A stretch of 64,000 bases of DNA from Alphaproteobacteria bacterium. GTDB taxonomy: Bacteria > Myxococcota_A > UBA796 > GCA-2862545. Below are positions 8,880 through 17,509 of the stretch, one piece after another. Under the pieces are notes generated by a model, which had not been told where the DNA came from, did no database searches, and saw nothing but the letters and a program-made list of their open reading frames with translations. The first letter of the stretch is position 1, and the number at the start of each line of letters is the position of its first letter. A program made the translations under genes and the position numbers. Location of the stretch: NCBI GenBank assembly GCA_020632915.1, contig JACKEP010000020.1, forward strand, positions 1 to 64,000, written 5' to 3'.

Positions 8880-9597
8880 GCCGCCCCTCGAGGAGCTGGC
8901 GGAATCGCAGCAGCAGGCTCGCCGCCTCGGGGCTCGGCCGGGAGGTGTCGAGGACGGCGTGGTACGCCGCCTCGCCCATCGCCTTGCGGTAGTGGTCGGC
9001 GTACGCGACCAGCCGCGTGAGGTTGTCCTTGCAGGTCAGCTCGGGGTGGAACTGGGTGGCGTAGACCACCTCGCCGACCCGCAGCGCCTGGTACGGGCAG
9101 CGCTCCGACCGGGCGAGCGACACGGCGCCGTCGGGGAACACGGTCGCCCGGTCCTTGTGGCCGAGCTGGGCGAGGAACGTGGTCGGCAGGGCGCCGAACA
9201 GCGGATCGGTCGCCGCGGCGTCGGTGCACGTGACCGGGAAGGTGCCCACCTCGGACCGCGCCTCGTCGCGGGCCACCACGCCACCGAGGGCGACGACGAG
9301 GCCCTGGAATCCGAAGCACGACGCGAACGTCGGGACGTCGCGCGCCGCGAGCTCGCCGAGCGTGTCGACGAACGGCGCGATCCACGGCTCGTCGTCGAAG
9401 ATCGAGTAGGCGCCGCTGCCGCCCACCAGCACCGCGTCGACACCCCGCGTGACCTCGTCGAAGCGCGCGGGCGTGGTGAGCAGATCGTGGGGACGGACGG
9501 CCTCGACCGGCACCTCCAGGCGCGCGGCGAACGCGGCGCGCTCGTCGTCGCGCACGGGGTCACCGGCCTGTCGGGCCTGGAGCAGGGCGAAGCGCAT
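8869..9597 (-). CDS. Class I glutamine amidotransferase (GMP synthase-like)
   Basis: 242 residues of the stand-alone GATase1 type. Seen: oxyanion/glycine segment VLVGGSGAYSIFDDEPW, nucleophile Cys in ASCFGFQ (near residue 94), and the His and Glu of the triad in ATQFHPEL (near 184 and 186). This class transfers or hydrolyses glutamine-derived ammonia, or acts as a gamma-glutamyl hydrolase; the acceptor is not known. Start ATG at 9597 is preceded by GGGAGGA; a GTG four codons upstream overlaps that ribosome site and is less likely. Divergent from the UvrA-like gene across 84 bases. Confidence 0.87.
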   Translation of the reverse strand: MRFALLQARQAGDPVRDDERAAFAARLEVPVEAVRPHDLLTTPARFDEVTRGVDAVLVGGSGAYSIFDDEPWIAPFVDTLGELAARDVPTFASCFGFQGLVVALGGVVARDEARSEVGTFPVTCTDAAATDPLFGALPTTFLAQLGHKDRATVFPDGAVSLARSERCPYQALRVGEVVYATQFHPELTCKDNLTRLVAYADHYRKAMGEAAYHAVLDTSRPSPEAASLLLRFRQLLEGRPTA

Positions 9598-9681
9598 CGG
9601 TCCTCCCACACGCGGGCGCGCCTCCTACCGGGTCCTCCGCCGCGCGTCATCCGGTGATACCGCGCCGGTCAGGAGGTCGTC

Positions 9682-12090
9682 GTGAGCCGGGTCGAGATCC
9701 GCGGGGCACGCACCCACAACCTGGCGGCCGTCGACCTCGACCTCGACACCGACGCGCTCACCGTGTTCGTCGGTCGGAGCGGTTCCGGCAAGTCGAGCCT
9801 GGCGTTCGACACGATCCATGCCGAGGGCCAGCGCCGCTACCTGGAGGCGCTCTCCACACGCCTGCGGCAGACCATCGGCGTCCTGCCCCGCCCACCGGTC
9901 GACATCGTCGCGGGGCTGCCGCCCACGGTGGCGCTCACCCAGCACGGCGACGTCCCGCCCGGCCCGGTGACGCTGGGTGCCTACGCCGAGCTCGACGTGA
10001 TCCTGCGGGTGCTGTTCGGACGCGCGGGCACCCAGCACGACCCCGCGACGGGCGACGTGGTCACCGCCACGCCGCACGACGCCATCGTCGCCGCGTTGCT
10101 GTCCCTGCCCGCGGGCAGTCGGCTCACGCTCGAGGCGCCCGTCCGCGTGATCGAGGACGGGGCGGGCGTGCTCCGCGAGATCGTCCGCGCCGGGTTCTCC
10201 CGCGTGCGCGTCGGCGACGCCATCACGCGCGTGGAGGAGGTCGTCCCGGCGAGCCTCGGCCCCGGCGACGTGGTGCGCATCGTCGTCGACCGCATCCGTC
10301 TGGGCGACGACCGGCGTGATCGTGTCCACGATGCCGTGCGCACAGCGAGCCGCGCGGGGGGCGGCGTGGTCGTGGCCGTGGTCGGAGACGAGGAGACGAC
10401 CTGGACCGATCGTCCCTACAGCTTCGCCACCCACACGGCACTCCCCGACCTGTCGCCCGCGCTCTTCCGGGCGCCGGGACCCCACGCCTGCCCGACGTGC
10501 GAGGGCACCGGCGCCCGCGGCGATGCGCCGTGCCCGGACTGCGGTGGCACCGGACTCGGCCCCGTCGCGCGCGCGGTCACGTTCGCCGACCGCACGCTGC
10601 CGTGGGTGCAGGCCTGCACCGTCGGTGCGCTGGCCGACGAGGTGGCGACGTGGCCGCGCGACGCGGTGTCCACACCGCTGCTGGCGGAGCTGGCGTCGCG
10701 GCTGCGCGCCCTGGTGGACGTGGGGCTCGACCACCTCGCGGTCGACGTGCCGGTGGCCCGCCTGTCCGCCGGCGAGCAACAGCGCCTCCGCCTCGCACGC
10801 CAGGTGGGCTCGGACCTGTCGGGGGTGCTGTTCGTGCTCGACGAGCCGTCCGCCGGGCTGCAACGCGACCAGGTGGCCCGGCTCGTCGGGCTGCTGCGGC
10901 GCCTGCGCGACCAGGGCAACGGCGTGCTGGTGGTCGAGCACCACCCGGACGTCATCGCCGCCGCCGATCGCGTGGTGGAGTTCGGGCCCGGCCCGGGGCG
11001 GGAGGGCGGTCGGGTGGTCTTCGACGGGCCACCGGCGGCCCTGGCGGGCGCCGACACACCGACGGGCGTGTGGCTCGGGCGTCCGCTGTCGTCGGAGCGT
11101 CCGCCCCGTCGGGTCGACGGCTGGCTCACGCTCCGCGGGGCGTCCGAACGCAACCTGGTCGGCGACGCGGTCCGCGTGGGCCTGGGGCGGCTCACCGCCC
11201 TGGTCGGTCCGAGCGGGGCCGGGAAGACGGCCGTGCTCGACGCGCTCGGGGCCCACCTCGCCGCGCGGTGGGTCGCCGACCCGCCGACGCTGTCCGGCAC
11301 CCTCGACGGCGGCCCGGACCTGACGCGGGCGCTCGTGGTCGACGACGCCTCCGCCCGGCGCTCCCGTCGGTCGATGCCGGCCACCTACACCGGGCTGTGG
11401 GACACGCTGCGGGAGCTGCTCGCCGCCACGCACGAGGCGCGGGTGCGCGGTCTGGAGGCCAACGCCTTCAGCCTCAACGTGGTGGCCGGGCGGTGCGAGG
11501 CCTGCGGCGGGCTCGGCGTCCGGCGGGTGGATCTGCAGTTCCTGCCCAGCGTCGACGTGCCGTGTGAGGTCTGCGACGGAAGACGCTTCGCCGGCGACGT
11601 GCTCGAGGTGCGGTGGAAGGGACGCAACGCCGCCGAGCTGCTCGACCTGACGGCCGACGAGGCGCTTCCGCTGCTCGCGGGCCACCCGCGGCTGGAGGAG
11701 GGGCTGCGGGCCCTGCGGGACGTGGGCCTGGGCTACGTGGCGCTGGGTCAGCCGGCCCACACGCTGTCGGGTGGCGAGGCGCGCCGGCTCCGGTTGGCGC
11801 GCGAGCTCGCCCGGGCAGCCCGGCGCGGGGCCGCCGACACGGTGTTCCTGCTCGACGAGCCCACCGCGGGGCTGCACCCCCAGGACGTCGCGGTGCTGGC
11901 CGCGCTGCTCCACCGGCTGGTCGACGAGGGGGCCACGGTGGTGGTCGCCACCCACCACGCCCAGCTCGCCGCAGCGTGCGACCACGTCGTGGTGCTCGGA
12001 CCGGGCGTCGGACGGGCGGGTGGGCGGGTGGTCGCCGAGGGCGCGCCCGACGACGTGCTCGACCAGGTCGCTTCCCGCGTCGAGCCGTGA
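9682..12090 (+). CDS. Short UvrA paralogue (ABC-type excinuclease subunit A-like)
   Basis: 802 residues against about 940 for canonical UvrA. Seen: Walker A1 GRSGSGKSS (near 31), zinc module CPTCEGTG/CPDCGGTG (near 271-288), signature 1 LSAGEQQRLRLARQ (near 360), Walker B1 FVLDEPSAGLQ, Walker A2 GPSGAGKTA (near 508), second zinc module CEACGG...CEVCDG (near 606-633), signature 2 LSGGEARRLRLARE (near 694) and Walker B2 FLLDEPTAGLHP. Both ATPase sites and zinc modules are present but the insertion/UvrB-interaction region is shortened. Such paralogues can give drug tolerance or repair helper functions; here the role is open. GTG start with AGGAGG six bases before it. No uvrB or uvrC nearby. Confidence 0.88.
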   Translation: MSRVEIRGARTHNLAAVDLDLDTDALTVFVGRSGSGKSSLAFDTIHAEGQRRYLEALSTRLRQTIGVLPRPPVDIVAGLPPTVALTQHGDVPPGPVTLGAYAELDVILRVLFGRAGTQHDPATGDVVTATPHDAIVAALLSLPAGSRLTLEAPVRVIEDGAGVLREIVRAGFSRVRVGDAITRVEEVVPASLGPGDVVRIVVDRIRLGDDRRDRVHDAVRTASRAGGGVVVAVVGDEETTWTDRPYSFATHTALPDLSPALFRAPGPHACPTCEGTGARGDAPCPDCGGTGLGPVARAVTFADRTLPWVQACTVGALADEVATWPRDAVSTPLLAELASRLRALVDVGLDHLAVDVPVARLSAGEQQRLRLARQVGSDLSGVLFVLDEPSAGLQRDQVARLVGLLRRLRDQGNGVLVVEHHPDVIAAADRVVEFGPGPGREGGRVVFDGPPAALAGADTPTGVWLGRPLSSERPPRRVDGWLTLRGASERNLVGDAVRVGLGRLTALVGPSGAGKTAVLDALGAHLAARWVADPPTLSGTLDGGPDLTRALVVDDASARRSRRSMPATYTGLWDTLRELLAATHEARVRGLEANAFSLNVVAGRCEACGGLGVRRVDLQFLPSVDVPCEVCDGRRFAGDVLEVRWKGRNAAELLDLTADEALPLLAGHPRLEEGLRALRDVGLGYVALGQPAHTLSGGEARRLRLARELARAARRGAADTVFLLDEPTAGLHPQDVAVLAALLHRLVDEGATVVVATHHAQLAAACDHVVVLGPGVGRAGGRVVAEGAPDDVLDQVASRVEP

Positions 12091-12142
12091 GGGATCCGAC
12101 CGGCACGAGGCGGCTCACGCCCCGGCGCCGACGCGGGAGCGC

Positions 12143-13579
12143 CTACAGGCCGGCCAACCGCACGAGACCGAGCTTCTCGGCCCGGAGCAGCACCCGGTCG
12201 ACGACCTCCATCGTGAGCGCGCGGCGATCGAGCCGGGCGTCGAGGATGCCCATGTCGAACAGCCGCTCGAGCTCGGGCTGCCCCGGGTCGATGTAGGCGT
12301 AGCAGCCGCCGGTGAAGTCGGCGGGGTCGATGTCGACCACCGGCAGCGTCGTCGGAGCGCGCGGCTGCCGCGCGGCCATCGCGTCCAGGTCGAGGCAGTC
12401 CCACAGCGGGTTCGCGGCGGCGTTGCGCGCGGTGAGCGCGTCCATGCCGAACACCTCCTGGAGGTGCTTGAGGACGCTGGTGTGGTCGAACTGGGTGTGG
12501 ATCGCCTCGGTGCGCGCGTAGGGCCCGAGCACCAGGGACGGCACGCGGAAGCCGAGCTGGTCGAAGCCGTCCGCGGCGTGGTCGTCGGCCGTGGTGGGGG
12601 GCGCCACGTGGTCGTAGAAGCCGCCGTGCTCGTCGTAGTCGACGATCATCATCGACCGCTCCCACTGCGGGCTCTCGGCAAGCGCCTTGTAGACCGCACC
12701 GATCAGCACCTGACCCAGGATCGGCGCATGGGGCGGGTGGTCGTCGTTGGCGCCGTAGGACGGCTCGACGAAACAGACCTTGGGCAGGGTGCCGTTGGCG
12801 GCGTCGTCGAAGTACTGCTCGATGGGCCGCATGTTCGGTCCGAACAGGCCACCGGTGTAGTCGACGAGCGTCGCGAACGGCAGGTCGTGGTAGTAGACGG
12901 CCCAGCTCACGCCGGCCTCGTCGAGCTGCTCGAAGATCGAGCGGAGCTTGAACGGGGCGCGCGAGAAGTCGTTGGACTTCATCCCGTCGGACGTGGCGCA
13001 CAGGCTGTAGATGCGGTTGGGCCACGTGGGCCCCATGACCGACGCGAACCAGCGGTCGCACACGGCGTTGTCGTCGGCGAGCGCATAGGAGATCGGCAGG
13101 TCGGCGCGGCGCATGTAGCCCATCACCGTGCGCGCGAACGTGCTGCGCCCGTCGTCGTGGGCGCGGACGAAGCCGGCGTTCGTGCCGCCGTCGAACTGGT
13201 CGTGGGACCGGTCCCAGCCGTGCGGCGGGTCCTCGATGCACGCCAGCTCCAGCGGGTGGACCGGCACCATCACGCCGTCGGCGTCGGGGTTCTCCATGCC
13301 CGCGGTCAACCCGTCGACGTCGTCGCGGCCCTCGTCGAGCGTGAGCGCGCCCAGGTAGTGGTCGAAGGTCCGGTTCTCCATCATCAGGATGACGAACGTG
13401 TCGATCGCCGTCTTGGGGTCGAGCGGGGTGGTGTCGGTGTCGGTGTCGTCGCCGACGTCGTCGCCGCCGGTGGTGCAGCCGGACGCGATGGCGGCCAGAC
13501 CCGCCGTGGCGCCGAGGCCCTTGAGGGCGCTGCGGCGGGACGTGCCTTGGGGAGCGGGGGCGGTGGGACGACGAGCCAT
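12143..13579 (-). CDS. Tat-exported phospholipase C-like phosphoesterase lipoprotein
   Basis: 478 residues of the bacterial phospholipase C / acid phosphatase (phosphoesterase) family. Seen: twin-arginine motif SRRSALKG at 14-21 followed by a hydrophobic core and lipobox IASGC (Cys35), a short Asp-Thr linker (residues 40-51), then metal/catalytic motifs ENRTFDHYLG (68-77), EPSYGANDDHPPHAP and DEHGGFYDHV. The family hydrolyses phosphodiester or phosphomonoester head groups outside the cytoplasm. ATG at 13579 chosen for GGAGG four bases upstream and the exact fit to the Tat signal; an upstream in-frame extension has no such support. Same strand as the pdh operon but separated from lpd by 93 bases with a strong hairpin, so probably transcribed separately. 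Confidence 0.88.
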   Translation of the reverse strand: MARRPTAPAPQGTSRRSALKGLGATAGLAAIASGCTTGGDDVGDDTDTDTTPLDPKTAIDTFVILMMENRTFDHYLGALTLDEGRDDVDGLTAGMENPDADGVMVPVHPLELACIEDPPHGWDRSHDQFDGGTNAGFVRAHDDGRSTFARTVMGYMRRADLPISYALADDNAVCDRWFASVMGPTWPNRIYSLCATSDGMKSNDFSRAPFKLRSIFEQLDEAGVSWAVYYHDLPFATLVDYTGGLFGPNMRPIEQYFDDAANGTLPKVCFVEPSYGANDDHPPHAPILGQVLIGAVYKALAESPQWERSMMIVDYDEHGGFYDHVAPPTTADDHAADGFDQLGFRVPSLVLGPYARTEAIHTQFDHTSVLKHLQEVFGMDALTARNAAANPLWDCLDLDAMAARQPRAPTTLPVVDIDPADFTGGCYAYIDPGQPELERLFDMGILDARLDRRALTMEVVDRVLLRAEKLGLVRLAGL

Positions 13580-13633
13580 GGGACCTCCAACGCCGCGCAC
13601 CATGCCCCGCTCCGACGGTACGCGGCAACGGCA

Positions 13634-13657
13634 AACCGTGACGAACGCGTCACGGTT
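13634..13657 (-). terminator. Perfect inverted repeat after lpd
   Basis: Ten-base perfect arms (AACCGTGACG and its complement) around a four-base loop, beginning 16 bases beyond the lpd stop. No long T-run follows on the minus strand, only a short TTTG. It most likely ends the pdh-lpd transcript; because it is also about 55 bases upstream of the phospholipase-like gene start, an operator palindrome is the alternative. Confidence 0.55.
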
Positions 13658-13672
13658 CATCGGGCGTTCCTC

Positions 13673-15061
13673 CTAGATGTGCACGCTCTCGCCGCTGGCC
13701 TTGGCGACGGCCTCGAGCATCGCCTCGGCCGCCGTGGGGTGGGCGTGCATCGTGGTCATCAACGTCTCGGCGGTGGCCTCGGCGCTGCGGGCGAGCACGA
13801 ACTCGGCCACCATCTCGGTGGCGTCGGCGCCGACGATGTGCGCGCCGAGGATCTCGCCGTAGCGGTTGTCGATGACGACCTTGACGAAGCCCTCGGGGTG
13901 GCCCGATCCCTGCGAGCGGCCGTTGGCCACGAACGGGAAGCGCCCGATGCGGACGTCCTTGCCGGCTGCCTTCGCCGCTGCCTCCGTCATCCCCACGCTC
14001 GCCACCTGGGGCTGGCAGTAGGTGCACGACGGGATCGCGGTGGGGTCGACGTCGGGGACGGTGTGGCCCGCGATGCGCTCGACGCAGACGTGGGCCTGTC
14101 GGGTGGCGACGTGGGCGAGCGCGGGGCCGGCGTTGCACACGTCACCCACGGCGTACACGCCGGTCACCGAGGTGCGGTGGCTGGCGTCGACCTCGATGAA
14201 CCCGCGCGCGTCGGTGCGCACGCCCACCGCGTCGAGGCCGAGCGCGTCGCTGTTGGGGGTGACCCCGAGGGCGACGAGCACGGTGTGCGCGTCGAGCCGG
14301 GTGCCGTCGCCCAGGGTGACCGCGCAGGCATCCCCCTCACGGGTGACCTCTTGGACGCGGGTGCCCACCTTGACGGTGATGCCCGACTTCGTGAACGCCT
14401 TGCGCACCTCGGCGGCGACCTCGGCGTCCTCGAGGGGGAGCACCTCCGGCTGGGCTTCGACGACGGTGACCTCCGACCCCATCGCGTGCAGGAAGTAGGC
14501 GAACTCCATCCCGATGGCGCCCGCGCCGAGCACGACGACCGACGGCGGGCGCTCCGTGAGCACGATGGCCTCACGGTAGGTGAGGATGCGCTCGCCATCG
14601 GGCGTGATGCCGGGGAACGACCGGGCGCGCGCGCCGGTGGCGAGCACGACGTGCCTGGCGGTCAGCTGCCGCTCGCCGTCAGCGCCCGACACGGTGACGG
14701 CGCCGGGACCGGTGAGCGTGGCGGTGCCGGGGATCTGCGTGACGCCGTACTTCTTGAACAGGCTGCCCACGCCCTTCTCGAAGCGCCGGCTCACCTTGCG
14801 CGAGCGCTCGACCACCTTGGCGTAGTCGATGCTCAGCTCGCCGGTGGACAGGCCGAAGCGGTCGGCGTCGCGGATGGCGTGGGCGAGCTCGGCGGTCTTG
14901 AGCAGCGCCTTGCTGGGGATGCAGCCCCAGTTCAGACAGACGCCGCCGAGCTTGTCGCGCTCGACGCAGGCGACCTTCAGGCCGAGCTGGGCGCCGCGGA
15001 TCGCGGCCGGGTAGCCGCCGGGGCCGCCCCCGATGACGAGGAGATCGAAGCTGTCGGACAC
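13673..15061 (-). CDS. lpdA: Dihydrolipoyl dehydrogenase (E3)
   Basis: 462 residues. Reoxidises the lipoyl arm of the pyruvate dehydrogenase complex, passing electrons through FAD to NAD+. Seen: FAD-binding GGGPGG at 11-16, redox disulfide GGVCLNWGCIPSK (Cys42 and Cys47), NAD-binding VVLGAGAIGMEFA, second FAD motif YAVGDVCNAGPALAHVA, and the C-terminal catalytic His-Glu region MHAHPTAAE. GTG start at 15061 has GGAGG four bases upstream; the frame is open further upstream but there it is antisense-like and overlaps pdhC. Last gene of the pdhA-pdhB-pdhC-lpd operon, 59 bases after pdhC. Length and motifs are those of an active enzyme. Confidence 0.95.
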   Translation of the reverse strand: MSDSFDLLVIGGGPGGYPAAIRGAQLGLKVACVERDKLGGVCLNWGCIPSKALLKTAELAHAIRDADRFGLSTGELSIDYAKVVERSRKVSRRFEKGVGSLFKKYGVTQIPGTATLTGPGAVTVSGADGERQLTARHVVLATGARARSFPGITPDGERILTYREAIVLTERPPSVVVLGAGAIGMEFAYFLHAMGSEVTVVEAQPEVLPLEDAEVAAEVRKAFTKSGITVKVGTRVQEVTREGDACAVTLGDGTRLDAHTVLVALGVTPNSDALGLDAVGVRTDARGFIEVDASHRTSVTGVYAVGDVCNAGPALAHVATRQAHVCVERIAGHTVPDVDPTAIPSCTYCQPQVASVGMTEAAAKAAGKDVRIGRFPFVANGRSQGSGHPEGFVKVVIDNRYGEILGAHIVGADATEMVAEFVLARSAEATAETLMTTMHAHPTAAEAMLEAVAKASGESVHI

Positions 15062-15120
15062 GGGGCCTCCGGAGCGGTCGCGGCGCGAGGGCAGGGGACG
15101 CGGCAGGTGCGGACCGGCGC

Positions 15121-16518
15121 TCACACGAACAGCAGCGCCGGGACCTCGACGTAGCGCCGGAGCACGGCGAGGAAGCCGGCACCGACGGCGCCGTCGATGA
15201 CGCGGTGATCGCAGGTCATCGTGGCCTTCATGCGCCAGCCGATGCCGAGCTGGCCGTGGGAGACCACCGGGACCTGGGCCAGCGCGCCGACGGCGAGGAT
15301 GCCGGCCTCGGGCGGGTTGAGGATGGCGGTGAAGTGCTCGATGTCCATCATCCCCAGGTTGGAGATCGTGAACGTGCCGCCCTGGTAGTCCTCCGGCATC
15401 AGCTTGCCGTCGCGGGCCTTGGCCGCCAGCGCGCGGGTGGTGCTGCCGATCGTGGCCAGGTCGAGCTGGTCGGCGTTGCGGATCACCGGCGTGAGCAGGC
15501 CCTCGTCGACGGCGACGGCGACGCCCACGTCGACCCGTCCGTGACGCACGATGCCCTTGTCGGTCCACGAGGCGTTGGCCGCGGGGTAGGCGCGCAGGGC
15601 CTTGGCGACGGCCTTGACCATCAGGTCGTTGTAGCTGACCTTGAGGTCGGGCTGGTGGACCTTGAGGCCGTCGCGGAACGCGACCATGCCGTCCATGTCG
15701 AACGTGACGGTGAGGAAGAACGTCGGGATGTCGGTGTGGGAGGCGAGCAGGCGCCGCGCGATGGTCTTGCGCATCGGCGTGAGCTTGACGACGGTGTCGT
15801 CGGGCACCGTGACGGCGGCGCCACCGGGACGTCCCTGACGCTCGACGTCGGCGCGCACGATGCGGCCGCCCGGGCCCGTGCCGTCGATGCCCCGCAGGTC
15901 GATGCCCTTGTCGCGCGCGATCGCCCGCGCCAGCGGCGAGGCCAGCACGCGTCCGGGCCGGCCCGACGCGGCGCGCACGTCGCCCGGCGGATCGAGAAAC
16001 AGCGGCGGCAGCGCCTGATCGTGCCAGGTGCGCGTGACGCTCGCCTGGGGCGGCGGCGGATCGGACGGACGGGACGCGGACGACGTCGTCGGGGCTTCAG
16101 AAGTCTTGGCCTCGTCGGCGCCGGGAGCGCTCGCCGCGGCCGCAGGGGACGGCTCGGGCTCGGCCCCGCCGTCGTCCGTCGCCGCCTCGGCCGCGGCCGG
16201 CGCACCGTCACCGGCGGCCTTCTTCCGCATGGCGTCGAGCTCGGCGCGGGCCGTGGCGATGAGCTCCCCGGCGTCTTCCCCGGCGGCGCCCAGCACGGCG
16301 ATCGGTGCGTTGACCGGCACCTCGTCGTCTTCTGCCACGAGGCGCGCGAGGAGCACGCCGTCCTCGTACAGCTCGGCCTCGACGGTGGCCTTGTCGGTGC
16401 CGATCTCGGCGATGACCGCACCGGACGAGAACGCGTCGCCCTCCTCCAGGCGCCACGCGACCAGCGTGCCCAGCTCCATCGTGGGCGACACCGCGGGCAG
16501 TCGGTAGATCTCGGCCAT
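15121..16518 (-). CDS. pdhC: Pyruvate dehydrogenase E2, dihydrolipoamide acetyltransferase
   Basis: 465 residues. Transfers the acetyl group from E1 to CoA and forms the core of the complex. Seen: one lipoyl domain with the modified Lys in GTDKATVE (Lys43), an Ala/Pro/Ser-rich flexible linker, peripheral-subunit-binding domain SPLARAIARDKGIDLRGI near 200, and the acetyltransferase domain ending with the catalytic His of CDHRVIDG (near 438). ATG at 16518 is preceded by GGAG; 8 bases after pdhB. Only one lipoyl domain, as in many non-enteric E2s. Substrate could be another 2-oxo acid, but the E1 subunits beside it are of the pyruvate-type, and no branched-chain-specific sign is seen. Confidence 0.93.
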   Translation of the reverse strand: MAEIYRLPAVSPTMELGTLVAWRLEEGDAFSSGAVIAEIGTDKATVEAELYEDGVLLARLVAEDDEVPVNAPIAVLGAAGEDAGELIATARAELDAMRKKAAGDGAPAAAEAATDDGGAEPEPSPAAAASAPGADEAKTSEAPTTSSASRPSDPPPPQASVTRTWHDQALPPLFLDPPGDVRAASGRPGRVLASPLARAIARDKGIDLRGIDGTGPGGRIVRADVERQGRPGGAAVTVPDDTVVKLTPMRKTIARRLLASHTDIPTFFLTVTFDMDGMVAFRDGLKVHQPDLKVSYNDLMVKAVAKALRAYPAANASWTDKGIVRHGRVDVGVAVAVDEGLLTPVIRNADQLDLATIGSTTRALAAKARDGKLMPEDYQGGTFTISNLGMMDIEHFTAILNPPEAGILAVGALAQVPVVSHGQLGIGWRMKATMTCDHRVIDGAVGAGFLAVLRRYVEVPALLFV

Positions 16519-16526
16519 CGGGGCTC

Positions 16527-17507
16527 CTAGCGGTGGCACACGGCGCGCGCGGCGTCGACGACGCGCTGCACCGAGGGCATGACCAGCTGCTCCAGGTTGG
16601 TGGCGTAGGGCTGGTTGACGTCGCGGCTCGTCACGCGCAGCACCGGGGCATCCAACGCGTCGAAACAGGCTTCCTGGACGCGCGCGGCGATCTCGGCGCC
16701 GACGCCTGCGAACGGGTAGCCCTCCTGGACCACCACCATGCGACCGGTGCGCGCGACGGCGCCGAACAGCGCCTCCTCGTCGAGGGGACGCAGCGTGCGC
16801 AGGTCGAGCACGCCCGCGGAGATGCCGTGGTCGTCCTGGAGCTGCTGTGCGGCCGCCAGGCAGGTGTGGACCTGCTTGTTCCACGTCACGAGGGTCACGT
16901 CGTCGCCCTGGCGCTTCCAGTCGGCCTTGCCGAGCGGGATCAGCGTCTCCGCGTCGGGGACCTCGCCCTTGAACCCGTACAGCATCTCCGACTCCATGAA
17001 GATCACAGGGTCGTCGTCACGGATGGCGGACTTCAGCAGGCCGTACGCGTCGGCCGGCGTGGCGATCGAGACGACCTTGAGGCCGGGGAAGTGGGCGTAG
17101 ATGGCCTCGAGCGACATCGAGTGCTGGCTGGCGAGGTTCTCGGCTGCGCCCGTGGGGCCGCGGATCACCATGGGCACGCGGTACTGGCCGGCGGTCATGT
17201 TGTAGACCTTGGCCGCGTTGTTGATGATCTGGTCGAAGGCCACGAGGCTGAAGTTCCAGGTCATCACCTCCACGATCGGGCGCAGCCCCGCCATGGCGGC
17301 GCCGATCGCGATGCCGGTGAAGCCGTTCTCGGCGATCGGGGTGTCGATGACGCGGCGGTCGCCGAACTCGGCGAGCATCCCCTGGGAGACCTTGTAGGCG
17401 CCGTCGTAGTAGGCGACCTCCTCCCCCAGCAGGAAGACGTTGTCGTCGCGGCGCATCTCCTCGACCATCGCGCGGCGCAGGGCCTCGCGCAGTGCAAGCT
17501 CGGCCAT
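16527..17507 (-). CDS. pdhB: Pyruvate dehydrogenase E1 component, beta subunit
   Basis: 326 residues, the usual length of E1-beta. With E1-alpha it decarboxylates pyruvate using thiamine diphosphate and reductively acetylates lipoyl-E2. Seen: LLGEEVAYYDGAYKVSQGM near 26-44 containing the cofactor-activating Glu, DTPIAENGFTGIAIGAAM, and the transketolase C-terminal domain (VLDLRTLRPLDEEAL). ATG at 17507 lies 2 bases after the pdhA stop with a weak Shine-Dalgarno, so translation probably depends on coupling. Alpha2-beta2 E1 rather than the fused enterobacterial AceE type. Confidence 0.95.
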   Translation of the reverse strand: MAELALREALRRAMVEEMRRDDNVFLLGEEVAYYDGAYKVSQGMLAEFGDRRVIDTPIAENGFTGIAIGAAMAGLRPIVEVMTWNFSLVAFDQIINNAAKVYNMTAGQYRVPMVIRGPTGAAENLASQHSMSLEAIYAHFPGLKVVSIATPADAYGLLKSAIRDDDPVIFMESEMLYGFKGEVPDAETLIPLGKADWKRQGDDVTLVTWNKQVHTCLAAAQQLQDDHGISAGVLDLRTLRPLDEEALFGAVARTGRMVVVQEGYPFAGVGAEIAARVQEACFDALDAPVLRVTSRDVNQPYATNLEQLVMPSVQRVVDAARAVCHR

Positions 17508-17509
17508 GG

